A stretch of 8,266 bases of DNA from Burkholderiales bacterium (GCA_005800405.1 SYFN01000221.1:1-8266); one strand, 5' to 3'. Positions 1 to 6,907 are shown, counted from the stretch's first letter. Notes: a model not told the origin generated them from the sequence alone. Numbers and translations: made by a program.

Positions 1-1
1 C

Positions 2-322
2 AATGATTTCAAGTCCGTTGAAGGCGATCGCCAGATGGGCATTGATTCGCTTCCCGTCCTGCTCGGCGTGAGGCTGGCTGCAATCACCTCATCGTGGATC
101 ATGCTGCTGCCGCAGTTTGTGGTGGTGTTCTTGCTCGTCGAATGGGAAAAACCCTGGCATGCCCTTGCCATCGTCGGCCTGATGTTTGGTCAATCCCGAC
201 TGATGGGATTCTTTATCGCATCACCCATTGAGCGCGCGCTACGGATGTCAGCGTTTGGTGTGCCGTTGCTGGTGGCCGGCATGATGGTGGCAGCCTTCGG
301 GTTGCGAATGAACGGAGGATAA
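2..322 (+). CDS. bchG: Bacteriochlorophyll synthase BchG, C-terminal fragment
   Basis: This is the last 106 residues of a UbiA-superfamily prenyltransferase; the 5' part lies outside the window and the reading phase begins at base 2. BchG esterifies bacteriochlorophyllide a with geranylgeranyl or phytyl diphosphate in the cytoplasmic membrane. The fragment opens with NDFKSVEGDRQMG, which matches the second Asp-rich diphosphate/Mg-binding region typical of chlorophyll synthases, followed by SLPVLLG. Three hydrophobic stretches then follow (roughly fragment residues 24-47, 52-70 and 82-102), as expected for the final membrane helices. The assignment is supported by the next genes, because bchG, a PucC-like gene and bchP are a recurring order in purple-bacterial photosynthesis clusters. 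An internal ATG at 35 is not a real start, since the conserved motif lies upstream of it. Confidence 0.93.
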   Translation, partial: NDFKSVEGDRQMGIDSLPVLLGVRLAAITSSWIMLLPQFVVVFLLVEWEKPWHALAIVGLMFGQSRLMGFFIASPIERALRMSAFGVPLLVAGMMVAAFGLRMNGG

Positions 323-324
323 GC

Positions 325-1656
325 ATGATTCCCTCATATTTTGGGTGGGCGCAAATCATCAGGCTGGGTATGGTGCAAGCCTCGCTGGGCGCAATCGTGG
401 TGTTGATGACATCGACACTCAATCGCATCATGGTCGTTGAATTGATGCTGCCAGCCATCTTGCCCGGCGCACTGGTAGCACTGCATTACATGGTCCAGAT
501 ATCACGTCCGCGCATGGGCCACGGTTCGGATCAGGGTGCACGCCGCACCCCCTGGATCATTGGTGGCATGACGCTGCTGGCGTTGGGCGCACTTTGCGCA
601 ACAGCCGCAACCCTGTGGATGACGAGCTCACCCGTGCTCGGCGTCATTCTCGCAATTGCAGGGTTTGTCATGATCGGACTGGGCGTCGGTGCTGCCGGCA
701 CGTCACTGCTCGTTTTGCTGGCTATGCGCGTGCAAAGCGAAAAGCGCGCAGCAGCCGCGACCACCGTTTGGCTGATGATGATCGTTGGCTTTGCGGTGAC
801 GGCCGGTTGTGCAGGTCAGTTGCTTGATCCTTATTCACCCACGCGACTACTCGGCGTCACGCTGACGGTATGTACGGGCGCCATGATCATCACACTGATC
901 GCCTTGTTCCGGCTGGAGCACGATCCGGGCGACGAGATCATGAGACCGGATGCATCGCAAATCGTGCCCTTTCGCACCGCACTGGCCGATGTGTGGCATG
1001 AACCGGCAGCGCGTCAGTTCACGATCTTTATTTTCATTTCCATGCTGGCCTACAGCGCACAGGATCTGATTCTCGAACCTTTTGCCGGTACGGTGTTCGG
1101 ATTCACGCCTGGCGAATCTACGAGTCTCTCCGGTGTGCAGCATAGCGGCGTATTGATCGGCATGTTACTCGTTGCGCTGGTCGGCAGCAAGTTCGCCCAC
1201 GGTCGCGCGGGCTCGCTACGGCTCTGGTGCGTGGGTGGCTGCATTGCGTCGGCGATCGCCCTTGCGGGCCTTGCCGTGGTCGGCCATGTGGGCCCACCGT
1301 GGCCCCTCAAAGCAAATGTATTTTTGATGGGCGTAGCCAACGGCGCATTTTCGGTCGCAGCGATTGGCCAGATGATGCGTCTGGCTACCGAAGGCCGTTC
1401 TGCATGCGAAGGCGTGCGGATGGGTCTGTGGGGCGCGGCTCAGGCGATTGCGTTTGGCTTTGGCGGATTGCTGGGGACGGCTGCCAGTGATCTGGCGCAT
1501 TGGATCCTGCCCTCCTCCGGCGTTGCCTACGGCACGGTGTTCGCCGGTGAAGCCCTCTTGTTTGTAGCGTCGGCGCTGTTGGCGTCACGCATTCCGATGA
1601 CGGAGCATCAGTGCGAGCAGCAGTCCACTCGCGTGGCGCAACCTTCATTCTCATGA
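325..1656 (+). CDS. bch2: PucC/LhaA-family MFS protein between bchG and bchP (BCH2/ORF428 type)
   Basis: A 443-residue polytopic membrane protein of the PucC branch of the major facilitator superfamily, rich in hydrophobic segments and consistent with about 12 helices. Residues 32-40 read LNRIMVVEL. Residues 61-78 contain RPRMGHGSD followed by RRTPWIIGG, the loop signature of PucC/LhaA proteins. Family members promote assembly of light-harvesting complexes, probably by handling bacteriochlorophyll. The paralogue between bchG and bchP (ORF428 of Rhodobacter capsulatus, often annotated BCH2) has no firmly established function, so a role in passing pigment from the synthase to antenna proteins is inference. 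The ATG at 325 lies 2 nt after the bchG stop. It has a good Shine-Dalgarno (GGAGG, 314-318) inside the end of bchG, so the two genes are translationally coupled. The usual length for the family is about 430-480 residues, so it looks intact. Confidence 0.9.
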   Translation: MIPSYFGWAQIIRLGMVQASLGAIVVLMTSTLNRIMVVELMLPAILPGALVALHYMVQISRPRMGHGSDQGARRTPWIIGGMTLLALGALCATAATLWMTSSPVLGVILAIAGFVMIGLGVGAAGTSLLVLLAMRVQSEKRAAAATTVWLMMIVGFAVTAGCAGQLLDPYSPTRLLGVTLTVCTGAMIITLIALFRLEHDPGDEIMRPDASQIVPFRTALADVWHEPAARQFTIFIFISMLAYSAQDLILEPFAGTVFGFTPGESTSLSGVQHSGVLIGMLLVALVGSKFAHGRAGSLRLWCVGGCIASAIALAGLAVVGHVGPPWPLKANVFLMGVANGAFSVAAIGQMMRLATEGRSACEGVRMGLWGAAQAIAFGFGGLLGTAASDLAHWILPSSGVAYGTVFAGEALLFVASALLASRIPMTEHQCEQQSTRVAQPSFS

Positions 1657-1686
1657 AGCAGTAACGACGCCGCGAAGGGGAAGCGC

Positions 1687-2877
1687 ATGTCAAACCACGA
1701 ACAATTTGATGTCGTCATCGTTGGCGGCGGTCCCGCTGGCGCCACGGCAGCCCATGATCTTGCAAGACGCGGGCGACGCGTGCTGCTGCTGGATCGCGCG
1801 GGTCGCATCAAACCTTGCGGCGGCGCTATACCGCCACGCGCCATTCGTGACTTCGATATTCCAGATCACCTGCTGGTCGCCAAGGCGCGCTCGGCGCGCA
1901 TGATTGCGCCCTCAAATACCAAAGTGGATATCTCCATCGAAGGCGGTTTTGTCGGCATGGTCGATCGCGAACATTTCGATGAGTGGCTGCGCGAACGCGC
2001 TGCTGCCGCCGGCGCTGTTCGCCGTAACGCCCGCTTCGAGCGGGTGGGTATGGATGACGATGGCATGAGTACAGTGATCTTTCAGGATGGCGCCGAAAAC
2101 GCGCGCCATACGGTGCGCGCACGCAGCATCATCGGTGCCGATGGCGCACGCTCGGCGGTGGCACAGCAGACCGTACCCGGTGCCGAAAAAACCAAATATG
2201 TGTTCGCCTACCATGAGATCGTGGAAGCGCCGGAAGTCAACCCCTCTGACTACGACGGCACCCGCTGTGATGTTTTTTATCAGGGACATCTGTCACCCGA
2301 CTTCTATGGCTGGGTATTCCCGCACGGAGGCACACTCTCGATTGGCACTGGCAGCGCCGACAAGGGCTTTTCTCTTCGCAATGCGACCACCTCCTTGCGC
2401 GCAGCGGCCGGTCTGGAGTATGCCAAGACAGTGCGCCGCGAAGGTGCGCCACTGCCAATGAAACCACTCCGGCGCTGGGACAATGGACGTGATGTGGTGC
2501 TGGCCGGTGATGCGGCGGGCGTGGTCGCGCCGGCCTCGGGTGAAGGCATCTATTACGCGATGCTGGGCGGGCGACTTGCTGCCGATGCCGCTGAAGAATT
2601 GCTGGTCACAGGTGACGCGCGCTGCCTAGCCAAGGCTCGCAAGCGCTTCATGAAAAATCACGGTAAAGTTTTTTGGGTGCTGGGCATCATGCAATATTTC
2701 TGGTACTCCAGCGACAAACGTCGCGAGCGCTTTGTCAGTATGTGCAAAGACAAGGATGTGCAGAAACTCACCTTCGATTCGTACATGAACAAAGAGCTGG
2801 TACGCGCAAAACCGCTCGCCCATGTGAAAATCTTCTTCAAGGACATGGCGCATTTACTTGGATTGGCGAAGGTGTGA
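1687..2877 (+). CDS. bchP: Geranylgeranyl diphosphate/bacteriochlorophyll reductase BchP
   Basis: A 396-residue FAD-dependent reductase that reduces three double bonds of the geranylgeranyl tail to phytyl, the last step of bacteriochlorophyll a synthesis. The N-terminus has the Rossmann dinucleotide motif VIVGGGPAGATAA (residues 10-22) with an acidic D36 at the end of the second strand. The family signature KPCGGAIPP follows at 42-50. The second FAD motif, GDAAGVVAPASGEGIYYA, begins at residue 274. The length agrees with other BchP proteins (about 390-400). The ATG at 1687 lies 30 nt after the upstream stop and is preceded by a purine-rich GGGGA at 1677-1681. Its position after bchG and the PucC-like gene fits the photosynthesis cluster. 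No frameshift or missing motif is visible. Confidence 0.95.
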   Translation: MSNHEQFDVVIVGGGPAGATAAHDLARRGRRVLLLDRAGRIKPCGGAIPPRAIRDFDIPDHLLVAKARSARMIAPSNTKVDISIEGGFVGMVDREHFDEWLRERAAAAGAVRRNARFERVGMDDDGMSTVIFQDGAENARHTVRARSIIGADGARSAVAQQTVPGAEKTKYVFAYHEIVEAPEVNPSDYDGTRCDVFYQGHLSPDFYGWVFPHGGTLSIGTGSADKGFSLRNATTSLRAAAGLEYAKTVRREGAPLPMKPLRRWDNGRDVVLAGDAAGVVAPASGEGIYYAMLGGRLAADAAEELLVTGDARCLAKARKRFMKNHGKVFWVLGIMQYFWYSSDKRRERFVSMCKDKDVQKLTFDSYMNKELVRAKPLAHVKIFFKDMAHLLGLAKV

Positions 2878-3359
2878 ATCAAGCCGCGCACAGCAGCAAA
2901 AAACCGATACTGATTGCCTTCCTGCTCGCGAGTCTGGTGGGAGGTATTGGCGGCGCAGCAACGGGGATTGGCCCGTGGTACAACAGCCTGATCAAGCCCG
3001 CCTGGCAACCACCGGACTGGGCTTTCGGCCCGATCTGGACGCTGATCTACATCACCACGGGCATTGCCGGCGTGCGTGCCTGGCGTTTGGGTAACGCGGA
3101 TCAGCAACGCTATTTTCTGGGCGCACTGCTGATCAACTGTGGGTTGAATTTGTTGTGGAGCCTGCTGTTCTTCAAGATTCAGCGTCCCGATCTCGCACTG
3201 ATTGAAGTGATCGCTTTGTGGCTGTCGATCGTGCCGCTGATACTGCTGCCTTTGCGTTACTCACCGAGATCCAGTCTGCTGATGCTGCCCTACCTTGCCT
3301 GGGTGAGCGTGGCTGCGTATTTGAATCTGACCATCGTACGCCTGAATCCACCTTTCTGA
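2874..3359 (+). CDS. tspO: TspO/MBR (CrtK) tryptophan-rich membrane protein
   Basis: A 161-residue five-helix membrane protein of the TspO/peripheral benzodiazepine receptor family, whose members bind porphyrins and related ligands. In Rhodobacter sphaeroides TspO tunes photosynthesis gene expression. Diagnostic sequence is WYNSLIKPAWQPP (residues 35-47), then FGPIWTLIY (51-59), and near the C-terminus PYLAWVSVAAYLN followed by RLN. The chosen start is GTG at 2874. It overlaps the bchP stop as GTGA, gives the normal family length, and puts about 10 polar residues before the first helix. No in-frame ATG lies between the conserved region and well inside bchP, and the next upstream start would give a 228-residue protein with an extension unlike the family. 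The overlap implies translational coupling to bchP; a clear Shine-Dalgarno at normal spacing is lacking. It is probably the last gene of the bch transcript. Confidence 0.92.
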   Translation: MNQAAHSSKKPILIAFLLASLVGGIGGAATGIGPWYNSLIKPAWQPPDWAFGPIWTLIYITTGIAGVRAWRLGNADQQRYFLGALLINCGLNLLWSLLFFKIQRPDLALIEVIALWLSIVPLILLPLRYSPRSSLLMLPYLAWVSVAAYLNLTIVRLNPPF

Positions 3360-3504
3360 CCGGTCCGCTCGCGCTGCGCCTTGCCCAATCCGGCAGGTGA
3401 TCACGGCTGTCCAGACCCGGCGCACACCAACTCCGCTGCTGCCTTCGCGCATTCCCCTAGCCATATCCTGACCGAGTAGAGATCGTCCCACCTGACTTGC
3501 GTGT

Positions 3505-3551
3505 GTTTGCGAGGACACGAAATATCCTCGTGATAAGCCATTGTCGCAAAC
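3505..3551. promoter_or_regulatory. Two overlapping, mutually exclusive inverted repeats
   Basis: An outer repeat pairs GTTTGCGA (3505-3512) perfectly with TCGCAAAC (3544-3551). An inner repeat pairs CGAGGA (3510-3515) with TCCTCG (3525-3530) around a 9-base loop. The inner stem can be lengthened to nine pairs using two G-U pairs and one A-U pair. The left arms share bases, so RNA from this region could adopt one structure or the other but not both. No T-run follows either hairpin on either strand, so a simple terminator is unlikely. A transcription-factor operator, a leader-RNA switch or chance are all possible. Confidence 0.3.
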
Positions 3552-3630
3552 GGCCGAAACCTTAAAAAAGGAAACGTCACTACCCATCCATCTTGATTCA
3601 TTTCAGAAACGCTTTTACTTGTTCAAGCTT

Positions 3631-3636
3631 GGGAAG
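3631..3636 (+). promoter_or_regulatory. Ribosome binding site that fixes the LRR gene start
   Basis: GGGAAG lies seven bases before the ATG at 3644. The earlier in-frame TTG at 3593 has no such site, so the ATG is preferred. Confidence 0.6.
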
Positions 3637-4285
3637 ATCACGCATGGCCGACCGAATTCCATCTACACCTGCCAAGGGCCTAACCGCTAGGGAAAGCAAC
3701 CCGTCGGATACCAGCGAGCCCAAGAAAAAATCAAAGAAAAAAGGAACGGACGAATCGACGAACGCTGGTAAAAAGCCACGTATCACGCCCGTTGAACGTT
3801 CGACCGCGGTTCATTCTAAAGAGAGCGCCAGTACCGCTACGACAGAAAAAACCCGACGCGGCGTCACAGAAAAAATCAAAAAAACATGGCTCAACGTACA
3901 AGAAAAGATTGTCGGTTCCTCCAAGCATGCCATTGCGCCAAAAACACGATCGTCCAACTTGGCAAATCCCTCTCGAGCAGCGTCGCCGACTGAACAACAA
4001 ATACAAGAGTGGCGGAGCAATGCTCAATCACTGATCAAGAACGCGGAAAAACTTCGCCATGATTTTGTCGCATCGAGGAAAATGATGGAAACCTGTTCGT
4101 CGGGTGGCTTGGTCGAGCCCAATAACGACTTCTCGGGGTTATCGCGCTGCGCCGGCTTGGGATTTCCGTTCTATGCCGTATTTTGGACAGACGAAAATAT
4201 CCGTACTTTGGAGGGATTCGGCACCAAATCTTTCAGCGAAAATGAATCCATCCGCGAAAAACATAAAAGCTTTTTCTCGGATGAT

Positions 4286-4288
4286 TGA
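4286..4288 (+). other. In-frame TGA inside the LRR gene
   Basis: The codon after FFSDD is TGA, and the same frame continues TIGDLKKYNLHKPVKLL into the first repeat. One C-to-T change from CGA (Arg) or one G-to-A change from TGG (Trp) would explain it. It separates the N-terminal region from all repeats. Confidence 0.8.
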
Positions 4289-4330
4289 ACAATTGGTGAC
4301 CTGAAAAAATACAATCTGCACAAACCGGTA

Positions 4331-4810
4331 AAACTCCTGGCGGGAGGTATCGGTACGGATCGCTTTGCCGAAGTTTTAAAAGCGCTGCAAGAAATACCCT
4401 CACATTGTCAGGTCATCCTTGATCTCTCTTCGAGCGGTATAGGACCAGCCGAACTGAATCAGTTGGTGGACGTCATGGAAACAAGTCCGGTAATTTATCA
4501 CCTGGACTTAAGAAAAAATAAGCTTTGCGAAGGTGGTGAACCATCGCCTGCATTGATCAGACTGTTTTAAAACCTCGGGCCAATGTCTCATCTTTTCCTT
4601 GAACAGACTGACTTCAATGACAATACGGCCGTGGGAATACAAGACGCCCTGGAACAGAATCGTTGCTTGCGCTATCTGGATTTACAGAATAATCATCTGA
4701 CAGAAAACGGCATCATTACCATTGTTGACGCTGCCGTACCGATGGTTCATGAAGCCTGCTTTCCGGATGACTTCGTGATGTCCAAGGTCAAAATTGAAAA
4801 CAATCCTTCC
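4331..4810 (+). repeat. Array of five ribonuclease-inhibitor-type leucine-rich repeats
   Basis: Repeat units begin near 4331 (KLLAGGIG, degenerate), 4415 (ILDLSSSGIG), 4499 (HLDLRKNKL), 4589 (HLFLEQTDF) and 4673 (YLDLQNNHL). The spacings are 28, 28, 30 and 28 codons. Each has an LxL strand, an N/S turn and a helical second half (for example LNQLVDVMETSP and IQDALEQNR). This is the pattern of the 28-29-residue RI-type LRR. A possible sixth strand, KVKIENN, follows at wider spacing near 4790-4807. The unit that contains the TAA is the 30-codon one. The regular spacing across both stops shows that the pieces once formed a single domain. Confidence 0.75.
4568..4570 (+). other. In-frame TAA inside the third leucine-rich repeat
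   Basis: The frame reads IRLF, stop, NLGPMSHLFL. The stop lies in the helical half of the repeat that begins at 4499. A single C-to-T change from CAA (Gln), or a change from AAA or GAA, would create it. An ATG at 4583 follows but has no convincing Shine-Dalgarno, so independent translation of the last 125 residues is doubtful. Confidence 0.8.
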
Positions 4811-4960
4811 ACCCGCTCCGAACGTGTCCATCGCGCTTTTCATACCGCTGTCACTCGCTGTGAGGTTTGGGATGACGACGGTAGTCCGGGAATCCGCCCT
4901 ATGCCGTTTGATCTGAGCGGTATTGAACCACCCCAGAGTTTCCTCCAGGGCTTTGTCTAG

Positions 4961-5153
4961 AACATGATGCTTTCTAAACTAGCGTTGCGCGAGGATGAGG
5001 TTTTCCAGCGCTTGTAGCCCAAATTCAGACTGGATAGACGCTGAATGAGGCCTCATTTTCTGGCGAGCCAGCGCAGCTGTGCGACACGGGAATCCATAAC
5101 ATCAAGGCCGTGATGCCATTGTTCTTCCAATAAAAGTTGACGCATTTATTGAA
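4961..5153. other. Convergent intergenic region rich in small palindromes
   Basis: These 193 bases separate the 3' ends of the LRR gene and cbbY. No gene is seen. Bases 5044-5057 are a perfect 14-base palindrome (AATGAGGCCTCATT). CTGGCGAGCCAG follows at 5060-5071 and the near-palindrome GCGCAGCTGTGC at 5071-5082. CCAGCGC occurs twice in direct orientation (5005-5011 and 5068-5074), with CGCTG between them at 5039-5043. CATCA/TGATG (5100-5104 and 5111-5115) forms a further small hairpin downstream of cbbY. None has a good T-run, so any terminator role is uncertain. Confidence 0.5.
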
Positions 5154-5840
5154 TTAGTACCTCGCTAGCATTGACAGTTCATCAACTACCTGCCTTGCCT
5201 CGTCAAAATTTTCATCAGCAAAAAATTCACTGCGCACGATGGCAACCTCAAGATCGGCGGCACGGGCTGCGAGCAAACCATTGCGTGAATCTTCAATCGC
5301 ACAGCATTGCGTAGACGTCATCTTCAAGCGTTTGAGTGCAAGCAGATAGGCTTCCGGGTCCGGTTTTTTAGCCGCGACATCTTCACCGCACACAATCACA
5401 TCCGGGGCCGGCAAGCCAAGGGGTGCCAGTGAATAAGTCCACAAAGCGTCCCAGTTACCGCGGCTGGTGGTGGTCACCACGCCCCAGCGGATATTCTGGC
5501 GGGCCAGATGCGTCACCAGCTCACGAAAACCCGCGCGCGGCGCCACTGCGCCGGAGGCCATGATCGCAGCGAAATGACGATTCTTGTTTTTATGCACCAG
5601 CGCAAGCTGTTCACGCAGAGCCTCTGCATCATGACCACTCTCGGTAGCAAAACGCAACAAACGCTCGAAGCCTCCCGTGGTTTTGAGCAATCGCTTGTAG
5701 TCCGCTGTCGTCCAGCGCCAGGGTAATCCGGCTTCTTCCAGCGCCCGATTAAAGGCAGGCAGATGGGCATGTCCCTCGGTCTCGGCAATGGTGCCGTCGA
5801 CGTCAAACAGCACACAGCGATACTGATCTACCTGGATCAT
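5154..5840 (-). CDS. cbbY: CbbY, HAD-family xylulose-1,5-bisphosphate phosphatase
   Basis: A 228-residue HAD hydrolase of the CbbY subgroup. Rhodobacter CbbY and its plant homologue dephosphorylate xylulose-1,5-bisphosphate, a misfire product that inhibits Rubisco. Visible motifs are: FDVDGTIAETEGH (12-24) with nucleophile D13 and acid/base D15; the CbbY-type TTGG (54-57) in the cap; VVTTTS (121-126) as motif II; KKP (158-160) as motif III; and IEDSRNGL (182-189) as motif IV. The AETE run and the cap TTGG separate it from plain beta-phosphoglucomutases or phosphoglycolate phosphatases. The ATG lies 2 nt after the aldolase stop. It has only a weak ribosome site, so translation is probably coupled to fba. 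It is the last gene of the minus-strand Calvin-cycle operon. Confidence 0.9.
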   Translation of the reverse strand: MIQVDQYRCVLFDVDGTIAETEGHAHLPAFNRALEEAGLPWRWTTADYKRLLKTTGGFERLLRFATESGHDAEALREQLALVHKNKNRHFAAIMASGAVAPRAGFRELVTHLARQNIRWGVVTTTSRGNWDALWTYSLAPLGLPAPDVIVCGEDVAAKKPDPEAYLLALKRLKMTSTQCCAIEDSRNGLLAARAADLEVAIVRSEFFADENFDEARQVVDELSMLARY

Positions 5841-5842
5841 GC

Positions 5843-6907
5843 TCAGTGTACCTGCGCGCGCAATGACCCCTTTTGATACAGGCTAGCCATCTGGTCCATG
5901 GTCATCGGCTTGATTCGTGAGGCCTTGCCGGCACAGCCAAAGGCTTCGAAACGATCGCGAACAACGGACTTCGCTGCAGCGGTTGCCGCCTTGAGAAAGG
6001 CGCGCGGATCAAACTCGTCGGGTTTTTCTGCCATGGTCTTGCGCATCGCAGCCGTACTCGCCAGTCGGATATCCGTCTCGATGTTGAACTTGCGCACGCC
6101 GAGCTTAATGCCCTCGACAATTTCTGATACAGGTACACCGTAGGTTTCCTTGATATCGCCGCCATACTGGCGAATCATCGTCAGATATTCCTGCGGCACG
6201 CTTGATGAACCGTGCATGACAAGGTGAGTGTTCGGGATGCGTTGATTGATCGCCTTGATGCGATCAATCGCCAGAATGTCGCCGGTTGGCGGACGACTGA
6301 ATTTGTACGCGCCGTGACTGGTACCGATGGCAATCGCCAGCGCATCGACATCGGTGGCCGCAACAAATTGAGCGGCCTCGTCCGGGTCGGTCAACAGCTG
6401 CGAATGATCCAGCGTACCCTCGGCACCCACGCCATCTTCTTCACCCGCCTGGCCTGTCTCCAGCGAGCCCAGACAACCTAATTCGCCTTCGACAGACACG
6501 CCAACCGCATGCGCCATCTCGACGACGCGGCGTGTGACATTGACGTTGTAATCATAGTCAGCGGGTGTTTTTGCATCCTCTTTGAGCGAGCCATCCATCA
6601 TTACGCTGGAAAAGCCGCTGCGTATGGATCCCTGACACACGGCCGGTGACGCACCATGATCCTGGTGCATGCAGACCGGGATATCGGGATATTGCTCAAG
6701 CGCTGCCTCAACCAATTTGCGAAGAAAAGGCTCACCCGCATACTTGCGCGCACCAGCGGACGCTTGAAGAATCACCGGGCTGTCGCATTCAGCGGCAGCC
6801 TGCATGATTGCGTGAATCTGCTCCATGTTGTTGACGTTAAAGGCTGGCAGGCCGTAGTGATGTTCGGCCGCGTGGTCAAGCAACTGTCTTAGCGAGATTA
6901 ATGCCAT
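5843..6907 (-). CDS. fba: Class II fructose-1,6-bisphosphate aldolase, Calvin-cycle subtype
   Basis: A 354-residue zinc-dependent aldolase (often named cbbA) that condenses glyceraldehyde-3-phosphate and dihydroxyacetone phosphate. In the Calvin cycle it also makes sedoheptulose-1,7-bisphosphate. The N-terminus [27 protein letters not shown] is typical. HQDHGAS at 81-87 supplies D83/H84, EGELG is at 140-144, GTSHGAYKF at 195-203 supplies a zinc histidine, and MHGSSSVP at 231-238 supplies the other. [11 protein letters not shown] and NIETDIRLA mark the subtype common in autotrophic proteobacteria. The ATG at 6907 is preferred because GGAG (complement of 6916-6919) lies 8 nt before it and the product begins where the family does. 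An in-frame GTG at 6982 would add 25 unrelated residues. The gene follows a 129-nt gap after gph and precedes cbbY by 2 nt. Confidence 0.95.
   Translation of the reverse strand: MALISLRQLLDHAAEHHYGLPAFNVNNMEQIHAIMQAAAECDSPVILQASAGARKYAGEPFLRKLVEAALEQYPDIPVCMHQDHGASPAVCQGSIRSGFSSVMMDGSLKEDAKTPADYDYNVNVTRRVVEMAHAVGVSVEGELGCLGSLETGQAGEEDGVGAEGTLDHSQLLTDPDEAAQFVAATDVDALAIAIGTSHGAYKFSRPPTGDILAIDRIKAINQRIPNTHLVMHGSSSVPQEYLTMIRQYGGDIKETYGVPVSEIVEGIKLGVRKFNIETDIRLASTAAMRKTMAEKPDEFDPRAFLKAATAAAKSVVRDRFEAFGCAGKASRIKPMTMDQMASLYQKGSLRAQVH

Larger units (their letters stand above)
3360..3643. other. Intergenic region between tspO and the LRR gene
   Basis: No convincing gene lies in these 284 bases. The stretch directly after tspO is GC-rich and has no hairpin followed by a T-run, so no classical terminator for the bch operon can be seen. 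Bases 3505-3551 carry two overlapping inverted repeats, described separately. Ahead of the LRR gene there is at best a weak promoter: TTGATT at 3593-3598 and TTTACT at 3614-3619, with a short 15-base spacer. I would not rely on it. A 66-codon minus-strand frame spans 3401-3601 but has no ribosome site and no recognisable similarity. Confidence 0.6.
3644..4960 (+). pseudogene. Leucine-rich-repeat protein gene broken by two in-frame stop codons
   Basis: A single reading frame of 439 codons ends at a TAG (4958-4960) but has internal stops at codons 215 (TGA, 4286-4288) and 309 (TAA, 4568-4570). The frame never shifts: sequence before, between and after the stops reads through as one protein of about 438 positions. 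Residues 1-214 form a charged, low-complexity N-terminus (KKKSKKK at 28-34, many Ser/Thr/Lys). A more ordered stretch with one short helical-looking segment (about 122-150) and an aromatic patch FPFYAVFW follows. From about codon 230 on there are ribonuclease-inhibitor-type leucine-rich repeats (LDLSSSGIG, LDLRKNKL, LDLQNNHL). The start ATG at 3644 has a GGGAAG site. GC is lower than in the neighbours: 26 of 60 bases at 3841-3900 and 20 of 60 at 4261-4320, against 40 of 60 at 2521-2580 in bchP. I infer a horizontally acquired, now decaying gene. LRR proteins of this class include secreted effectors in some proteobacteria, but no secretion signal is recognisable here. Function is unknown; the N-terminal 214 residues could still be made. 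Confidence 0.75.

Noticed and set aside
1912..2289. A 125-codon minus-strand frame inside bchP
   Set aside because: It is a shadow of bchP, with no conserved motif and no operon context.
2673..2873. 5' extension of tspO into bchP
   Set aside because: It would give a 228-residue protein with an N-terminal tail unlike TspO; the GTG at 2874 gives the normal length and a typical overlap.
3401..3601. A 66-codon minus-strand frame with an ATG start in the gap after tspO
   Set aside because: No ribosome site and no similarity I can recognise. It overlaps a second minus-strand frame, and both are compatible with chance.
3593..3643. Earlier TTG start for the LRR gene
   Set aside because: There is no ribosome site before it; the ATG at 3644 has GGGAAG at proper spacing.
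4286..4570. Programmed readthrough or selenocysteine insertion at the internal stops
   Set aside because: Two different stop codons are involved and no known recoding signal follows either; nonsense decay is simpler. Kept only as an alternative in the findings.
4583..4957. Independent 125-residue protein from the ATG at 4583
   Set aside because: It starts mid-domain of an LRR array that extends upstream in the same frame, and it lacks a convincing ribosome site.
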